From NCBI GenBank assembly GCA_002346225.1, contig DDYY01000100.1, forward strand, positions 1 to 58,067: DNA of 58,067 bases, written 5' to 3'. Both the position numbers and the translations under genes were made by a program. Positions 34,725-42,642 of the stretch are shown piece after piece. Source of the stretch: Bacteroidetes bacterium UBA3022 (lineage in GTDB: Bacteria > Bacteroidota > Bacteroidia > Chitinophagales > BACL12). The notes below the pieces were generated by a model that was not told the DNA's origin, did no database searches, and saw only the letters and a list, made by a program, of their open reading frames with translations. The first letter of the stretch is position 1. Each line of letters opens with the position of its first letter.

Positions 34725-36164
34725 TTACTCTACATATGTTTCATAACAACCAATATCGGGCAAGGTGGCCGCGAATGGCCTGGGAGTGCCTACAATGTCG
34801 TCCGGTACGCCTATATCAATACCATTATTCAGGGCGTTGGATATTTCGTCGGGACAATAGTTCCGCTCACCAATGGCTGCAAACAACGGATCAATATTGA
34901 TGAAACAGTCTACAAATTCGGGTCCTGAGAGATCTGTGCGAATCACGCAGTGGTCAAACAGGTACTGAAAAACCGGCGCTTCACCGTCGTTGGATACGGC
35001 CAGCTCCTTCCCTTCTACAATATTGCCGTAGATAATGCTATTGATAAAAGTAGCATTGTTTAAATCGTTCACAATCACAGCGTCGCCCAGTCGTATAAAA
35101 TCGGTAATAGCTAATACCGGCGACTGGTGGGATAAATAAGCGGAGCCGTAATTGGCCAGCGTACAATGCCTGAAGGTATAGTCTCCCCCGCTGGATAGAA
35201 CCACATTGTTTTCACCTGTATTGTAGATGAGCAGATTGGTGGCATCTATTTGTGCGTTGACGGCGAAAATACCGTTGAGCTGACAATCGAATATATAGGA
35301 GTTGCTGATGACCAAATCAGGAGCGGTCGCATCCCCCAGGTAGATGCCGGGATCTGGATTGGTGGATTGCAATCCGGCGAGAATGCCGTAGTTGGCGTTC
35401 TTTATCTCTGCATAGCGTATCTGGTGGCCGCTGCTCCCCCTCAGGAGTGAAATCCCTTCCCATTGACCGGGGATATCATCGAAAAACCCTTCCAGTCGGT
35501 CGCCTTCAAAGCGCACAAGGCTATCACTCTCCCCTTCAATGAACAATGTTCCCAGTACGAAAAAGCTGGAACCTCCATGCATATAAATCCGGCACCCTTC
35601 ACGTATGGTAAGCGAACAAAGGGTGTCTACGAGAAGTGAATTGTAAATCACATAGGGCAGATCATTTTCCCACACCTCGTCGCACAGGATAGCCCCGTCA
35701 AAGAAATGGGCATTTTGTCCCCAGGCTACCAGCTGTACAAATTGCTCGTTGTTATTGGTAACAAACCGGATGGAATCTTCTACTATAAATGGCAGTGGCT
35801 CCCCGTCGGGATCTACTGTTACTTCCACGAAGATGTAAATGGAATCATTGGCCGGTATTTCAATGTCGGAAAAGACGTCTCCCGGAAATCCGTCGACATT
35901 CATTCTGAAAATAGAACCTTCGCCCCCTGCCAGGCTTATTTCGCTGATGCGCAGCTGCTGGTTGTAGGTGTTGTAGATTTTGAAAGAGCGGGTTGCAGAG
36001 CCCACTGTAGTGAAAACTGTATCAAATTTGACGGTATCGGCACTGAATTTTAACTGTGCATCGGCATCATCAATAAAGGATAATCTTCTGCACGAACTGT
36101 TGAAGAATGCCATCCCCAAAAGAACCACGGTCATCCAGAAAATATGCTGCCTCATTTCGGTCAT
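34725..36164 (-). CDS. Right-handed beta-helix lipoprotein
   Basis: A 479-residue exported protein. The N-terminal hydrophobic segment ends in NSSC (Cys25), a weak lipobox. Residues about 30-150 look like an immunoglobulin-like DUF1573-type beta domain (VKFDTVFTTVGSATRSFKIY). The rest is a parallel beta-helix (ILAGLQSTNPDPGIYLGDAT, NSYIFDCQLNGIFAVNA, FINSIIYGN). The final LPDIGCYE is the typical end of this protein type. It is probably surface or periplasmic, perhaps acting on polysaccharide. No catalytic residues can be named. A weak CAACTTTG element lies 7 bases before the start. Confidence 0.82.
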   Translation of the reverse strand: MTEMRQHIFWMTVVLLGMAFFNSSCRRLSFIDDADAQLKFSADTVKFDTVFTTVGSATRSFKIYNTYNQQLRISEISLAGGEGSIFRMNVDGFPGDVFSDIEIPANDSIYIFVEVTVDPDGEPLPFIVEDSIRFVTNNNEQFVQLVAWGQNAHFFDGAILCDEVWENDLPYVIYNSLLVDTLCSLTIREGCRIYMHGGSSFFVLGTLFIEGESDSLVRFEGDRLEGFFDDIPGQWEGISLLRGSSGHQIRYAEIKNANYGILAGLQSTNPDPGIYLGDATAPDLVISNSYIFDCQLNGIFAVNAQIDATNLLIYNTGENNVVLSSGGDYTFRHCTLANYGSAYLSHQSPVLAITDFIRLGDAVIVNDLNNATFINSIIYGNIVEGKELAVSNDGEAPVFQYLFDHCVIRTDLSGPEFVDCFINIDPLFAAIGERNYCPDEISNALNNGIDIGVPDDIVGTPRPFAATLPDIGCYETYVE

Positions 36165-36311
36165 TCGAACGCAAAGTTGGGGAATAAATTGGGGATATCG
36201 GTCAATAAAATAGGCTGCGGGTACCTCGCAACAGGAAAAGTCGGCGAAAATGAAAGCTCCCCCTACCGGCTTTACAATATCTTTACCATCACTTCGTCAT
36301 CCTTATCAATC

Positions 36312-36911
36312 ATGAACGAAGCATTGAATGTACGCATCCTGATGAGTGAACAACAGCAACTGATAATCAATGAAGCCGTCGAAAAGGAACGGGTACGCTT
36401 GCTGCGCTTTATCAGGACTAAGGTTGCTACCGATGAAGACGCACAGGATATTCTGCAAGACGTTTTTTATCAGCTGGCCTCCAACCATGGTATCGTAGAA
36501 GGCATAGAGAATATGACTGCATGGCTGTTCCGCGTAGCGCGCAACCGCATCATCGATACCTACAGGAAAAAGAAGCCCGAAAGTATAGACACTTCCGGCA
36601 TCGGGGCTGATGATGAGGAGGGAGACAGTTATCTTTCTCAGATTGGCGCTATCAGTGCAGTCCGATCAGATGACCCGGATGCATTGTACGAGCGCAACCT
36701 GGTTTGGGAAACACTCTATGAGGCACTGAACGAATTACCGGAAGAGCAGAGGCTGGTTTTCGAATTGCATGAACTGGAGAACAAGAGTTTCCAGGACATC
36801 AGCGAGATAACCGGAACGGGGGTCAACACGCTGCTGAGCAGAAAGCGTTATTCTGTGCTGCACCTTCGCAAAAAAATGCAGGCACTGTACGACGATATGT
36901 TACAAGGATGA
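36312..36911 (+). CDS. ECF-type RNA polymerase sigma factor
   Basis: A 199-residue sigma-70 family factor with regions 2 and 4. Region 2 includes DAQDILQDVFYQLA and TAWLFRVARNRIIDTYRKKK (about residues 36-86). Region 4 includes LPEEQRLVFELHELENKSF and DISEITGTGVNTLLSRKRYS (about 143-185), a helix-turn-helix. No anti-sigma gene with a zinc-finger motif follows; a small membrane protein does. Alternative starts at 36312 and 36342 are both possible. TATCTTTA at 36278-36285 is a weak promoter match. Confidence 0.92.
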   Translation: MNEALNVRILMSEQQQLIINEAVEKERVRLLRFIRTKVATDEDAQDILQDVFYQLASNHGIVEGIENMTAWLFRVARNRIIDTYRKKKPESIDTSGIGADDEEGDSYLSQIGAISAVRSDDPDALYERNLVWETLYEALNELPEEQRLVFELHELENKSFQDISEITGTGVNTLLSRKRYSVLHLRKKMQALYDDMLQG

Positions 36912-36936
36912 TAACAACGACTTTAAATAAACGACT

Positions 36937-37311
36937 ATGATGAATACAAGAAATAGAGGGCTAATGTTTGTGGGATATGGGCTCTTCGCCATTGCCATTA
37001 TGGCCCTTATGGCCTTCGTGAACATGCTGTTGTGGAACTGGCTTGTGCCGGATCTCTTCAGCGGACCGGAAATAAGCTTCCTGCAAAGCCTGGGCTTGCT
37101 GGCTCTTATAAAACTACTTACGGGTTTCAGCGGCATAGGCGGCAAAAAATGGGGCAGCTCCGGCCACCATGCGAAAAAGCAAATCTGGAAACAAAAATGG
37201 GATGAAAAGATGGCAGGAATGAGCGATGAGGAAAAGGCGTCTTTCAAAGAAATGTATTACCGCAGGTGTGGAAGACCCATGGAGGAAAAAGAGCCTACAA
37301 CTACCGAATAG
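36937..37311 (+). CDS. Small membrane protein paired with the ECF sigma factor
   Basis: A 124-residue protein with two hydrophobic segments (about 8-32 and 48-65) and a basic, His/Lys-rich cytoplasmic tail with KKQIWKQKWDEKMAGMSDEE and MYYRRCGRPMEEKE. Similar small membrane proteins are recurrently encoded after ECF sigma factors in Bacteroidota. This suggests a regulatory or metal/envelope-sensing partner, but I know of no demonstrated function. The gap to the sigma gene is 25 bases, so they are probably cotranscribed. Confidence 0.72.
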   Translation: MMNTRNRGLMFVGYGLFAIAIMALMAFVNMLLWNWLVPDLFSGPEISFLQSLGLLALIKLLTGFSGIGGKKWGSSGHHAKKQIWKQKWDEKMAGMSDEEKASFKEMYYRRCGRPMEEKEPTTTE

Positions 37312-37319
37312 CTAATTGA

Positions 37320-37349
37320 AGGGTGGTGACATCAATGCATCACCACCCT
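37320..37349. other. Hairpin overlapping the flavodoxin stop codon
   Basis: AGGGTGGTGA (37320-37329) pairs perfectly with TCACCACCCT (37340-37349) across a 10-base loop. No T tract follows on either strand. It sits between convergent genes, and the flavodoxin stop lies in the loop. It may end transcription or protect 3' ends. Confidence 0.6.
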
Positions 37350-37832
37350 ATCCAACGCTTTTGCACCAATGGTGCTTCCCCAATTATATGCACGTTCTAA
37401 CTCCCCTTTCAGCAAAGGTCCTTCTCTGTCCGACACTTCAAAGCCGGTAGATGGCGTAACCACGGCTCCTCCTCCTTTTACCAAACCTCGCTGTATATCG
37501 GCAGCAGCAAATCCGCCGGTTTTTACCAGCCATCGCAAAATGCCGTTCTTAATAGACGGAAGGGCAATACGCGTATCAAATGCCGCAACCATGGTTCCTT
37601 CCAGGTCGAAAGGAGAAAGACTCTTAAGCCACTCAATCGTGGCCGGGCAGGGCCGGAATCCCCTTGTAGCCGATCCTACAACCAGCAATTCAGGGCGTTC
37701 GGAGAAATCCGGGGGCATGGTAATGATATTGACCATGTGCGTTTCCATGTGTTGAGATAAACCATTCCTAATGGATTCGGCAACTAACCGGGTGTTGCCA
37801 TAAAAGGACTCATATACAACCATCGCTTTCAT
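37332..37832 (-). CDS. Flavodoxin family protein
   Basis: A 166-residue flavodoxin-fold protein. The FMN phosphate-binding loop is VVYESFYGNTRLVAE near residues 5-19. The other loops are VVGSATRGFRPCP and FDTRIALPSI. It resembles small flavodoxin-like proteins of unknown partner rather than an electron-transfer flavodoxin of known pathway. It is the last of a minus-strand redox group with the thioredoxin-like and TlpA-like genes, separated from them by about 100 bases. Confidence 0.85.
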   Translation of the reverse strand: MKAMVVYESFYGNTRLVAESIRNGLSQHMETHMVNIITMPPDFSERPELLVVGSATRGFRPCPATIEWLKSLSPFDLEGTMVAAFDTRIALPSIKNGILRWLVKTGGFAAADIQRGLVKGGGAVVTPSTGFEVSDREGPLLKGELERAYNWGSTIGAKALDRVVMH

Positions 37833-37934
37833 AAGCTACCTGTTTGATAGCCGTAAAATAAGGCTGTGCCACGGCCTTTACAATGACATATATCAATTAC
37901 CGCTGCTTTTATACTGAAAAGAAACTGAGACTAA

Positions 37935-38537
37935 TCAGCTCTCTTTCCATTTGATGGTGCAGCCAATGGCTTTGGTAGTCGCCGGATTGGGCGGTAGTCC
38001 CGATTTCAAAGCCTTGACAGCATTTTCCACAAAGCGCACCTCCACTGCATCCGGATCGTTGGTATTGTCATCGATGGCACCAATGTAGGCGAGGTAAAAC
38101 TCCCCTCCTCTGTTATGCAACAGAAAAACATGCGGTGTGCGGGTGGCTCCGAAAGATTGAGCTACCTCCTGGGTTGCATCGAACAGGTAGGGGAAAGCAT
38201 ATCCCTTTTCCAGCGCTCGTTTTTGCATATTCTCCGGCGAATCGTCGGGTTCTTTTTGAGGATCATTCGGACTAATGGCTACAACGGGAAAACCCTGAGC
38301 CGACATTTTCTTGTCCAGCTCCATAATACGGTCTTCATACAACTTGGCATAAGGGCAATGATTGCAGGTAAAAATAACAATCACACCAGCCTTGTCTTTG
38401 TAATCAGCCAGTGCAACCTGTTCATTGTCAATAGTATTTAACAATGAAAAGTTTTCAACCTTGTCGCCTATCTGGTAACCACCGGATGGAGCCCACCAGA
38501 TGGCCACAGCTGTCAAAAGGGAAATGAATGTTGTCAT
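37935..38537 (-). CDS. Thioredoxin-fold redoxin (exported)
   Basis: A 200-residue redoxin-family protein. An N-terminal hydrophobic segment (MTTFISLLTAVAIWW) suggests export or anchoring. The active region is VIFTCNHCPYAKLYEDRI, with a C-x-x-C (CNHC) as seen in a thioredoxin-like group annotated AhpC/TSA-like. FPVVAISPNDPQKEPDDSPE and ATRTPHVFLL are also typical of that group. It is likely a periplasmic thiol-disulfide or peroxide-related enzyme. It follows the TlpA-like gene by 9 bases. Confidence 0.85.
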   Translation of the reverse strand: MTTFISLLTAVAIWWAPSGGYQIGDKVENFSLLNTIDNEQVALADYKDKAGVIVIFTCNHCPYAKLYEDRIMELDKKMSAQGFPVVAISPNDPQKEPDDSPENMQKRALEKGYAFPYLFDATQEVAQSFGATRTPHVFLLHNRGGEFYLAYIGAIDDNTNDPDAVEVRFVENAVKALKSGLPPNPATTKAIGCTIKWKES

Positions 38538-38546
38538 AATGCGTAT

Positions 38547-39026
38547 TTAGGGATGAATGAATTGATTTACAATTTGCTGCAGTGCGGCTGCATCCAACTC
38601 TTGTTCAAAAAAGCGCTTCTTACTGCCTACTATGAAAATGGAGGCGGGAATAGCTCCTGACCATTCCGGTTCAATCCGGTCTATCCAGTCATATGGGTAT
38701 CCATTTTCCAGCGACCAGACCTCCCCTTGCAGGGTGCGCCGCTCCAGAAAAGGCTCCAAAGCTGTGGCCCTGCGTTGCTCGTCGTCGACAGATACAAATA
38801 CTACACGTACCGGAATCCCATTGATGCCATCGGCCAGCGCATCCAGATAAGGCATTTCTGCAATACATGGCTTACACCAGGTGGCCCAGAAGTTAATTAT
38901 GGTAAGGGTATCCGGCTCACTTTCTGCCAGTTGCTGAATATCCTGCCAGGATACCGAACGGTAATTCTGAGCATCCAATTGCGCTGTGGAGCAACATAAA
39001 AGCAAAACCAGTAGTATGCGCGACAT
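38547..39026 (-). CDS. TlpA-like thiol-disulfide oxidoreductase
   Basis: A 159-residue exported thioredoxin-fold protein. The active site WCKPC is in IINFWATWCKPCIAEMPYLD, the TlpA/ResA pattern. It usually reduces or delivers electrons to disulfides in the periplasm. The chosen start MSRILLVLLLCCSTAQLDAQ gives a good signal peptide. A start at 39068 would add 14 residues, and one at 39113 would overlap the DUF192 gene. Cysteines within the signal peptide (LLCCS) could also fit a lipobox. Confidence 0.87.
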   Translation of the reverse strand: MSRILLVLLLCCSTAQLDAQNYRSVSWQDIQQLAESEPDTLTIINFWATWCKPCIAEMPYLDALADGINGIPVRVVFVSVDDEQRRATALEPFLERRTLQGEVWSLENGYPYDWIDRIEPEWSGAIPASIFIVGSKKRFFEQELDAAALQQIVNQFIHP

Positions 39027-39081
39027 AGTTACGAAACGACCTGAGTAAGGAAAAAGTTGCCTGGGCATCATGCCACGACAG

Positions 39082-39576
39082 CTATAGGATTTCAAAGCTG
39101 ATGCTATCGCCACTGGACAATCCGTACTTATCGCTAAATCCTGCTACCACCTCCACCACATACTGGGCGGGGCCGGTGGAGGGTATAGGCTTGTCGGAGA
39201 AAGGCTGTGTATTGCGGGCGATATTGACAATCTTCAGATCCGAAGAGATGAACATGATATCAAGCGGAATAATCGTGTTGCGCATCCAGAAACTCTGACG
39301 TTGTTCCTGGTCAAACAGAAAAATCATTCCTTGTGTCTCTTCCATCCAGGAGCGATTCATCAGGCCCTGCGCCTTCTCCGCTTCTGTTGCAGCCACCTCC
39401 AGGTCAATACTTTTCACTACTTGTCCATCCGCCTTGTAAAAAGTAAGGCTACCTTCCTTTTTGAACTGAAAGCTGGGATCAGGTCCGGGAGATTTACGGC
39501 CGGATTGTTCTTCTTTTTTCACGCATGAACTAATAAGCAATGAGATGGAAACTAATACGGGAAGCCATTGTTTCAT
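39082..39576 (-). CDS. DUF192 lipoprotein
   Basis: A 164-residue protein with a lipobox LISSC (Cys18) followed by a polar linker and a DUF192 domain. The domain signature is clear: EKAQGLMNRSWMEETQGMIF followed by RQSFWMRNTIIPLDIMFISS. DUF192 proteins are periplasmic and of uncertain function. It has its own TATTTTTG promoter and heads the minus-strand redox group. Confidence 0.9.
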   Translation of the reverse strand: MKQWLPVLVSISLLISSCVKKEEQSGRKSPGPDPSFQFKKEGSLTFYKADGQVVKSIDLEVAATEAEKAQGLMNRSWMEETQGMIFLFDQEQRQSFWMRNTIIPLDIMFISSDLKIVNIARNTQPFSDKPIPSTGPAQYVVEVVAGFSDKYGLSSGDSISFEIL

Positions 39577-39599
39577 ATAGGTATAAGATAAATGATGCT

Positions 39600-39607
39600 C
39601 AAAAATA
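39600..39607 (-). promoter_or_regulatory. Predicted -7 promoter element for the DUF192 gene
   Basis: TATTTTTG on the minus strand, 23 bases before the ATG at 39576. An inverted repeat (39632-39668) lies just upstream, where a -33 region would be. Confidence 0.5.
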
Positions 39608-39631
39608 ACTATTCATCTAACGATTATTGCA

Positions 39632-39668
39632 GTAAAAGATAGCATAAGGTGTAAGATGCTACTTTTAC
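39632..39668. repeat. 13-base inverted repeat between DUF192 and ABC exporter genes
   Basis: GTAAAAG-a-TAGCAT (39632-39645) pairs with ATGCTACTTTTAC (39656-39668) with one bulged A and a 10-base loop. No T tract follows, so it is not a plain terminator. It may be an operator serving the divergent genes, or a leader structure. Confidence 0.55.
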
Positions 39669-39729
39669 AACCTGTCCATACAATGTTGGAGAGAGTTAAA
39701 CGTCTTACCCCACACCCAATTATATCCAA

Positions 39730-41517
39730 ATGAAAATCCTGATACAATATTTACGTCCTTACCGAATGTTGGTGGGTCTGGTACTCGTGCTGGCAGCTAT
39801 CAATATTGGCTTCTCCCTCATGGACCCCGTTATTTTCGGAAAGCTGGTAAACCTGGCCAACCTACACCAAAGCGGAGATAGTAAAATGCTCTCCAAAGAC
39901 TTTTTCTGGTCGTTCTCCTGGTCCAGTCCGGGTGTAGGTGCATTACTGATAGCCTCCATTACAGTCGCCATGATCAGTCGGCTGGCGAAAAACTTCCAGG
40001 ATTATTTCCTCAATGTCATCATTCAGCGCTACGGTGCAAAAATGTTCACGGATGGCCTGCAACACGCCATGCAACTGCCCTATCAGGAATTCGAAGACCA
40101 GCGCAGTGGTGAAACATTGAGCATTTTACAGAAGGTTCGCCAGGATACTGAAAAGTTCATGAGCGGATTTGTGAACATTCTATTTCCGGCGGTAGTAAGT
40201 ATCATTTTCGTTTCCACTGTTGCTTCCGGCATCCACTGGTCGCTGCCCTTTATATATTTCGGAGGCATTGCAGTGCTCACCTTAATTACCAACGTCCTTA
40301 GCAAGCAAGTGAAAGTTATCCAAAAGCGGATTGTCGGACAGACCACTTCTCTTGCCGGAGCTACCACCGAATCGCTGCGCAATATCGAACTGGTGAAGAG
40401 TCTGGGACTTACCGGACAGGAAGTAGACCGATTAAATAAAAATACATATAAAATATTGGGCCTGGAGCTTACCAAGGTCAAACGCATACGAAGCATCAGT
40501 TTTATACAGGGAACATTTGTCAATACCCTGCGACAGGTGATACTGTTTATGTTGCTGTGGTTGATTTATCGGGGGGAGATGAATGCCGGTGAACTGGTCA
40601 TGATGCAGATTTTCTCCTTTTTTGTATTCGGCCCCCTGCAGGAAATAGGCAATGTGATTCTCTCCTACCGGGAAGCGGAGGCCTCTCTCAATAACTTCGA
40701 AACCCTGATGGAGAAAGAACCGGAGAAGGCAGCCAAAGACCCATTACCGCTCGGAAGAATTGCCAATCTTTCATTTAACAATGTGCAATTTAAACACAAA
40801 ACCGCCGGCAACAATGCCATCGATGGTATCAGCTTCGATGCCAAAAGTGGCGAAACCATTGCATTTGTAGGACCTTCAGGTTCCGGTAAGAGCACCCTCA
40901 TGAAACTGCTGGTGGGACTCTACCGCCCGCAAGCCGGTACTATTCTCTATAACGGAAAAGACGAAAACAACATAGACTTCAACGACTTGCGCAACCAGAT
41001 TGGCTTTGTAACCCAGGATACGCAACTATTCTCCGGCACCATTAAGGAAAACCTGCTCTTTGTCAATCCAGAAGCAACAGAAGAAGAACTGATGGACGTG
41101 TTGCAAAAAGCCAGCTGCCTGCGATTACTGGAACGTGCTGAAAAGGGACTGGAGACCATGATTGGAGAAGGTGGACTCAAATTGAGCGGTGGTGAAAAAC
41201 AGCGTATTTCCATTGCGCGTGCACTGCTGCGTAAACCTTCTCTTCTGATTTTCGATGAGGCTACTTCCGCACTGGACTCGATTACCGAGGAAGAGATTAC
41301 CGTAACTATCCGCGATGTATCTTCTCAACGCAATCATATCACCATTCTGATCGCCCACAGATTGAGCACTATTATGCATGCCGACAGGATTTATGTACTG
41401 GAGCAGGGCAAGGTGATTGAAACAGGCAAGCACGAAGCGTTGCTCGAAAAACCGGGTCTCTATTTTGCGATGTGGCGTCAACAGCAGGGAGAACGTCGAA
41501 AACTGCAATACGCTTAG
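39730..41517 (+). CDS. ABC exporter, fused permease-ATPase
   Basis: A 595-residue half-transporter of the type IV exporter fold. The membrane domain (about 1-310) has six hydrophobic segments, and the nucleotide-binding domain occupies about 335-590. All ATPase motifs are intact: Walker A GPSGSGKST, Q-loop VTQDTQLFSG, signature LSGGEKQRISIARALL, Walker B LLIFDEATSALDS and H-loop IAHRLST. It should work as a homodimer exporting a lipid, peptide or drug; the substrate is not readable. A lipoprotein and a small membrane protein gene follow closely and may be partners. Confidence 0.93.
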   Translation: MKILIQYLRPYRMLVGLVLVLAAINIGFSLMDPVIFGKLVNLANLHQSGDSKMLSKDFFWSFSWSSPGVGALLIASITVAMISRLAKNFQDYFLNVIIQRYGAKMFTDGLQHAMQLPYQEFEDQRSGETLSILQKVRQDTEKFMSGFVNILFPAVVSIIFVSTVASGIHWSLPFIYFGGIAVLTLITNVLSKQVKVIQKRIVGQTTSLAGATTESLRNIELVKSLGLTGQEVDRLNKNTYKILGLELTKVKRIRSISFIQGTFVNTLRQVILFMLLWLIYRGEMNAGELVMMQIFSFFVFGPLQEIGNVILSYREAEASLNNFETLMEKEPEKAAKDPLPLGRIANLSFNNVQFKHKTAGNNAIDGISFDAKSGETIAFVGPSGSGKSTLMKLLVGLYRPQAGTILYNGKDENNIDFNDLRNQIGFVTQDTQLFSGTIKENLLFVNPEATEEELMDVLQKASCLRLLERAEKGLETMIGEGGLKLSGGEKQRISIARALLRKPSLLIFDEATSALDSITEEEITVTIRDVSSQRNHITILIAHRLSTIMHADRIYVLEQGKVIETGKHEALLEKPGLYFAMWRQQQGERRKLQYA

Positions 41518-41548
41518 TAAGCTCCTGCTATTTCATTAGTATTACAGT

Positions 41549-42049
41549 ATGAAATGGCTGGTTATAAGTTGCATTATGTTTATGTCCGTCGGTTGCAGAC
41601 AGGAACAAAAAGAAACACCCCTGACCAACGAGGAGCGCGCGCAGTCAGCCATCACCGCCTATCTGCAACAACAGCTGGGGCCATCCTCCCGCTATCAATC
41701 GCAGCACTTCAGCAGCCTGGATACTACCTACCTGCCGCTGAATACAGATACCCTCAATGCCTACATGGAAGCGTCTCAGCGGTACATGCAAATGGCTACC
41801 GATGCGCTTTTCCGGGATGCTGAACTTTCCGGAAGGTATGCCGATAGTTCCAGTTACTTTTCCAATAAAGCCATCGATTACATCGATCATTATCCCAAGA
41901 TTCCCTCCGGCTGGAAAATGCTGCACGGCTATGATGCTATGGTCAACGGTGAGATGATAAATACGCGCAGCTATTTTTATCTGGACAGCAATTTTCAGAT
42001 TACCGGCAGCGTTCCTGCGACATTGTCCACCTCTAACGAACCGCTATGA
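41549..42049 (+). CDS. Hypothetical lipoprotein (166 aa)
   Basis: A signal peptide ends in the lipobox SVGC (Cys16). The mature protein is helical (LNAYMEASQRYMQMATDALF), then has a short beta-rich end (TRSYFYLDSNFQITGSVPAT). No domain is recognised. The start is 31 bases after the ABC exporter, and the end overlaps the next gene as ATGA. It could be an accessory of the exporter. Confidence 0.75.
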   Translation: MKWLVISCIMFMSVGCRQEQKETPLTNEERAQSAITAYLQQQLGPSSRYQSQHFSSLDTTYLPLNTDTLNAYMEASQRYMQMATDALFRDAELSGRYADSSSYFSNKAIDYIDHYPKIPSGWKMLHGYDAMVNGEMINTRSYFYLDSNFQITGSVPATLSTSNEPL

Positions 42050-42504
42050 GCACACCTAAAACAATCACTATTACCCTGCCCTCCATCAGCAACCTTGCTC
42101 CTTTCATATTGGCAGTGCTGGGTTTTTTTATGGTGTTTACAGATATCAACTGCAACGACGAGTCCATCGCCCGATTTACGGGTTATGACCTGGTAACCGG
42201 CAATGGAGAAAAATTGGAGCTTGAAGATGAAGGAAAAGATAATGAACCAAATATCTGGGCAATACTGGCACTCACAGCGGGAATTGCAGGCATCGTTTTG
42301 TTCACCGTGCTTAAAGACAGCAACAGAAGAACCGGATTGTTGCTGACCGGATTAACAGGCGTCGCCGGTATGATTGCCTTGTATTTTGATATTCAGTCGT
42401 CTATCAAGACGGATAACAAGGAAAGTAATTCCAACAATCTGGATATAGATATTGACATCCAGGCTGACATGAAATTCGGCTATTGGTTCGTTCTGGGCTG
42501 CTAA
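42046..42504 (+). CDS. Small polytopic membrane protein, apparently truncated by an in-frame stop
   Basis: The 152-residue reading has three hydrophobic helices (about 17-32, 69-87, 97-115) and then an acidic linker (LDIDIDIQADMKFG). It ends YWFVLGC at a TAA (42502-42504), in the middle of what looks like a fourth helix. Reading on in the same frame gives VLAVLLNLSRPQKAP and runs to a stop at 42586-42588. A full protein of 180 residues is therefore likely, broken by a nonsense codon, a sequencing error or a local 3' duplication. It overlaps the preceding lipoprotein gene (ATGA). Confidence 0.65.
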   Translation: MSTPKTITITLPSISNLAPFILAVLGFFMVFTDINCNDESIARFTGYDLVTGNGEKLELEDEGKDNEPNIWAILALTAGIAGIVLFTVLKDSNRRTGLLLTGLTGVAGMIALYFDIQSSIKTDNKESNSNNLDIDIDIQADMKFGYWFVLGC

Positions 42505-42593
42505 GTATTGGCCGTTCTGCTAAACCTCAGCCGTCCCCAAAAAGCGCCCGCTAATGCCTTTGATGAGGTACCCGAAAACAATAGTTAAATTAT

Positions 42594-42601
42594 TACCTTT
42601 G
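42594..42601 (+). promoter_or_regulatory. Predicted -7 promoter element for the TetR-export operon
   Basis: TACCTTTG (TAnnTTTG) lies 41 bases before the TetR GTG start, immediately upstream of the palindromic operator candidates. Confidence 0.5.
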
Positions 42602-42635
42602 ATAGTGAACTTTTAAGTTTCAATAGTGTTACTAT
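42602..42635. promoter_or_regulatory. Candidate TetR operator palindromes
   Basis: AACTTTTAAGTT (42608-42619) is a perfect 12-base palindrome. ATAGT-GTT-ACTAT (42623-42635) is a perfect 5-base inverted repeat. ATAGTG is repeated directly at 42602 and 42623. All lie between the -7 element and the TetR start codon, where an autorepressor would bind. Confidence 0.5.
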
Positions 42636-42642
42636 CATTATC

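Noticed and set aside
36177..36194. Direct repeat TTGGGG with a 12-base period
   Set aside because: Short, two copies only, and no relation to a promoter could be shown.
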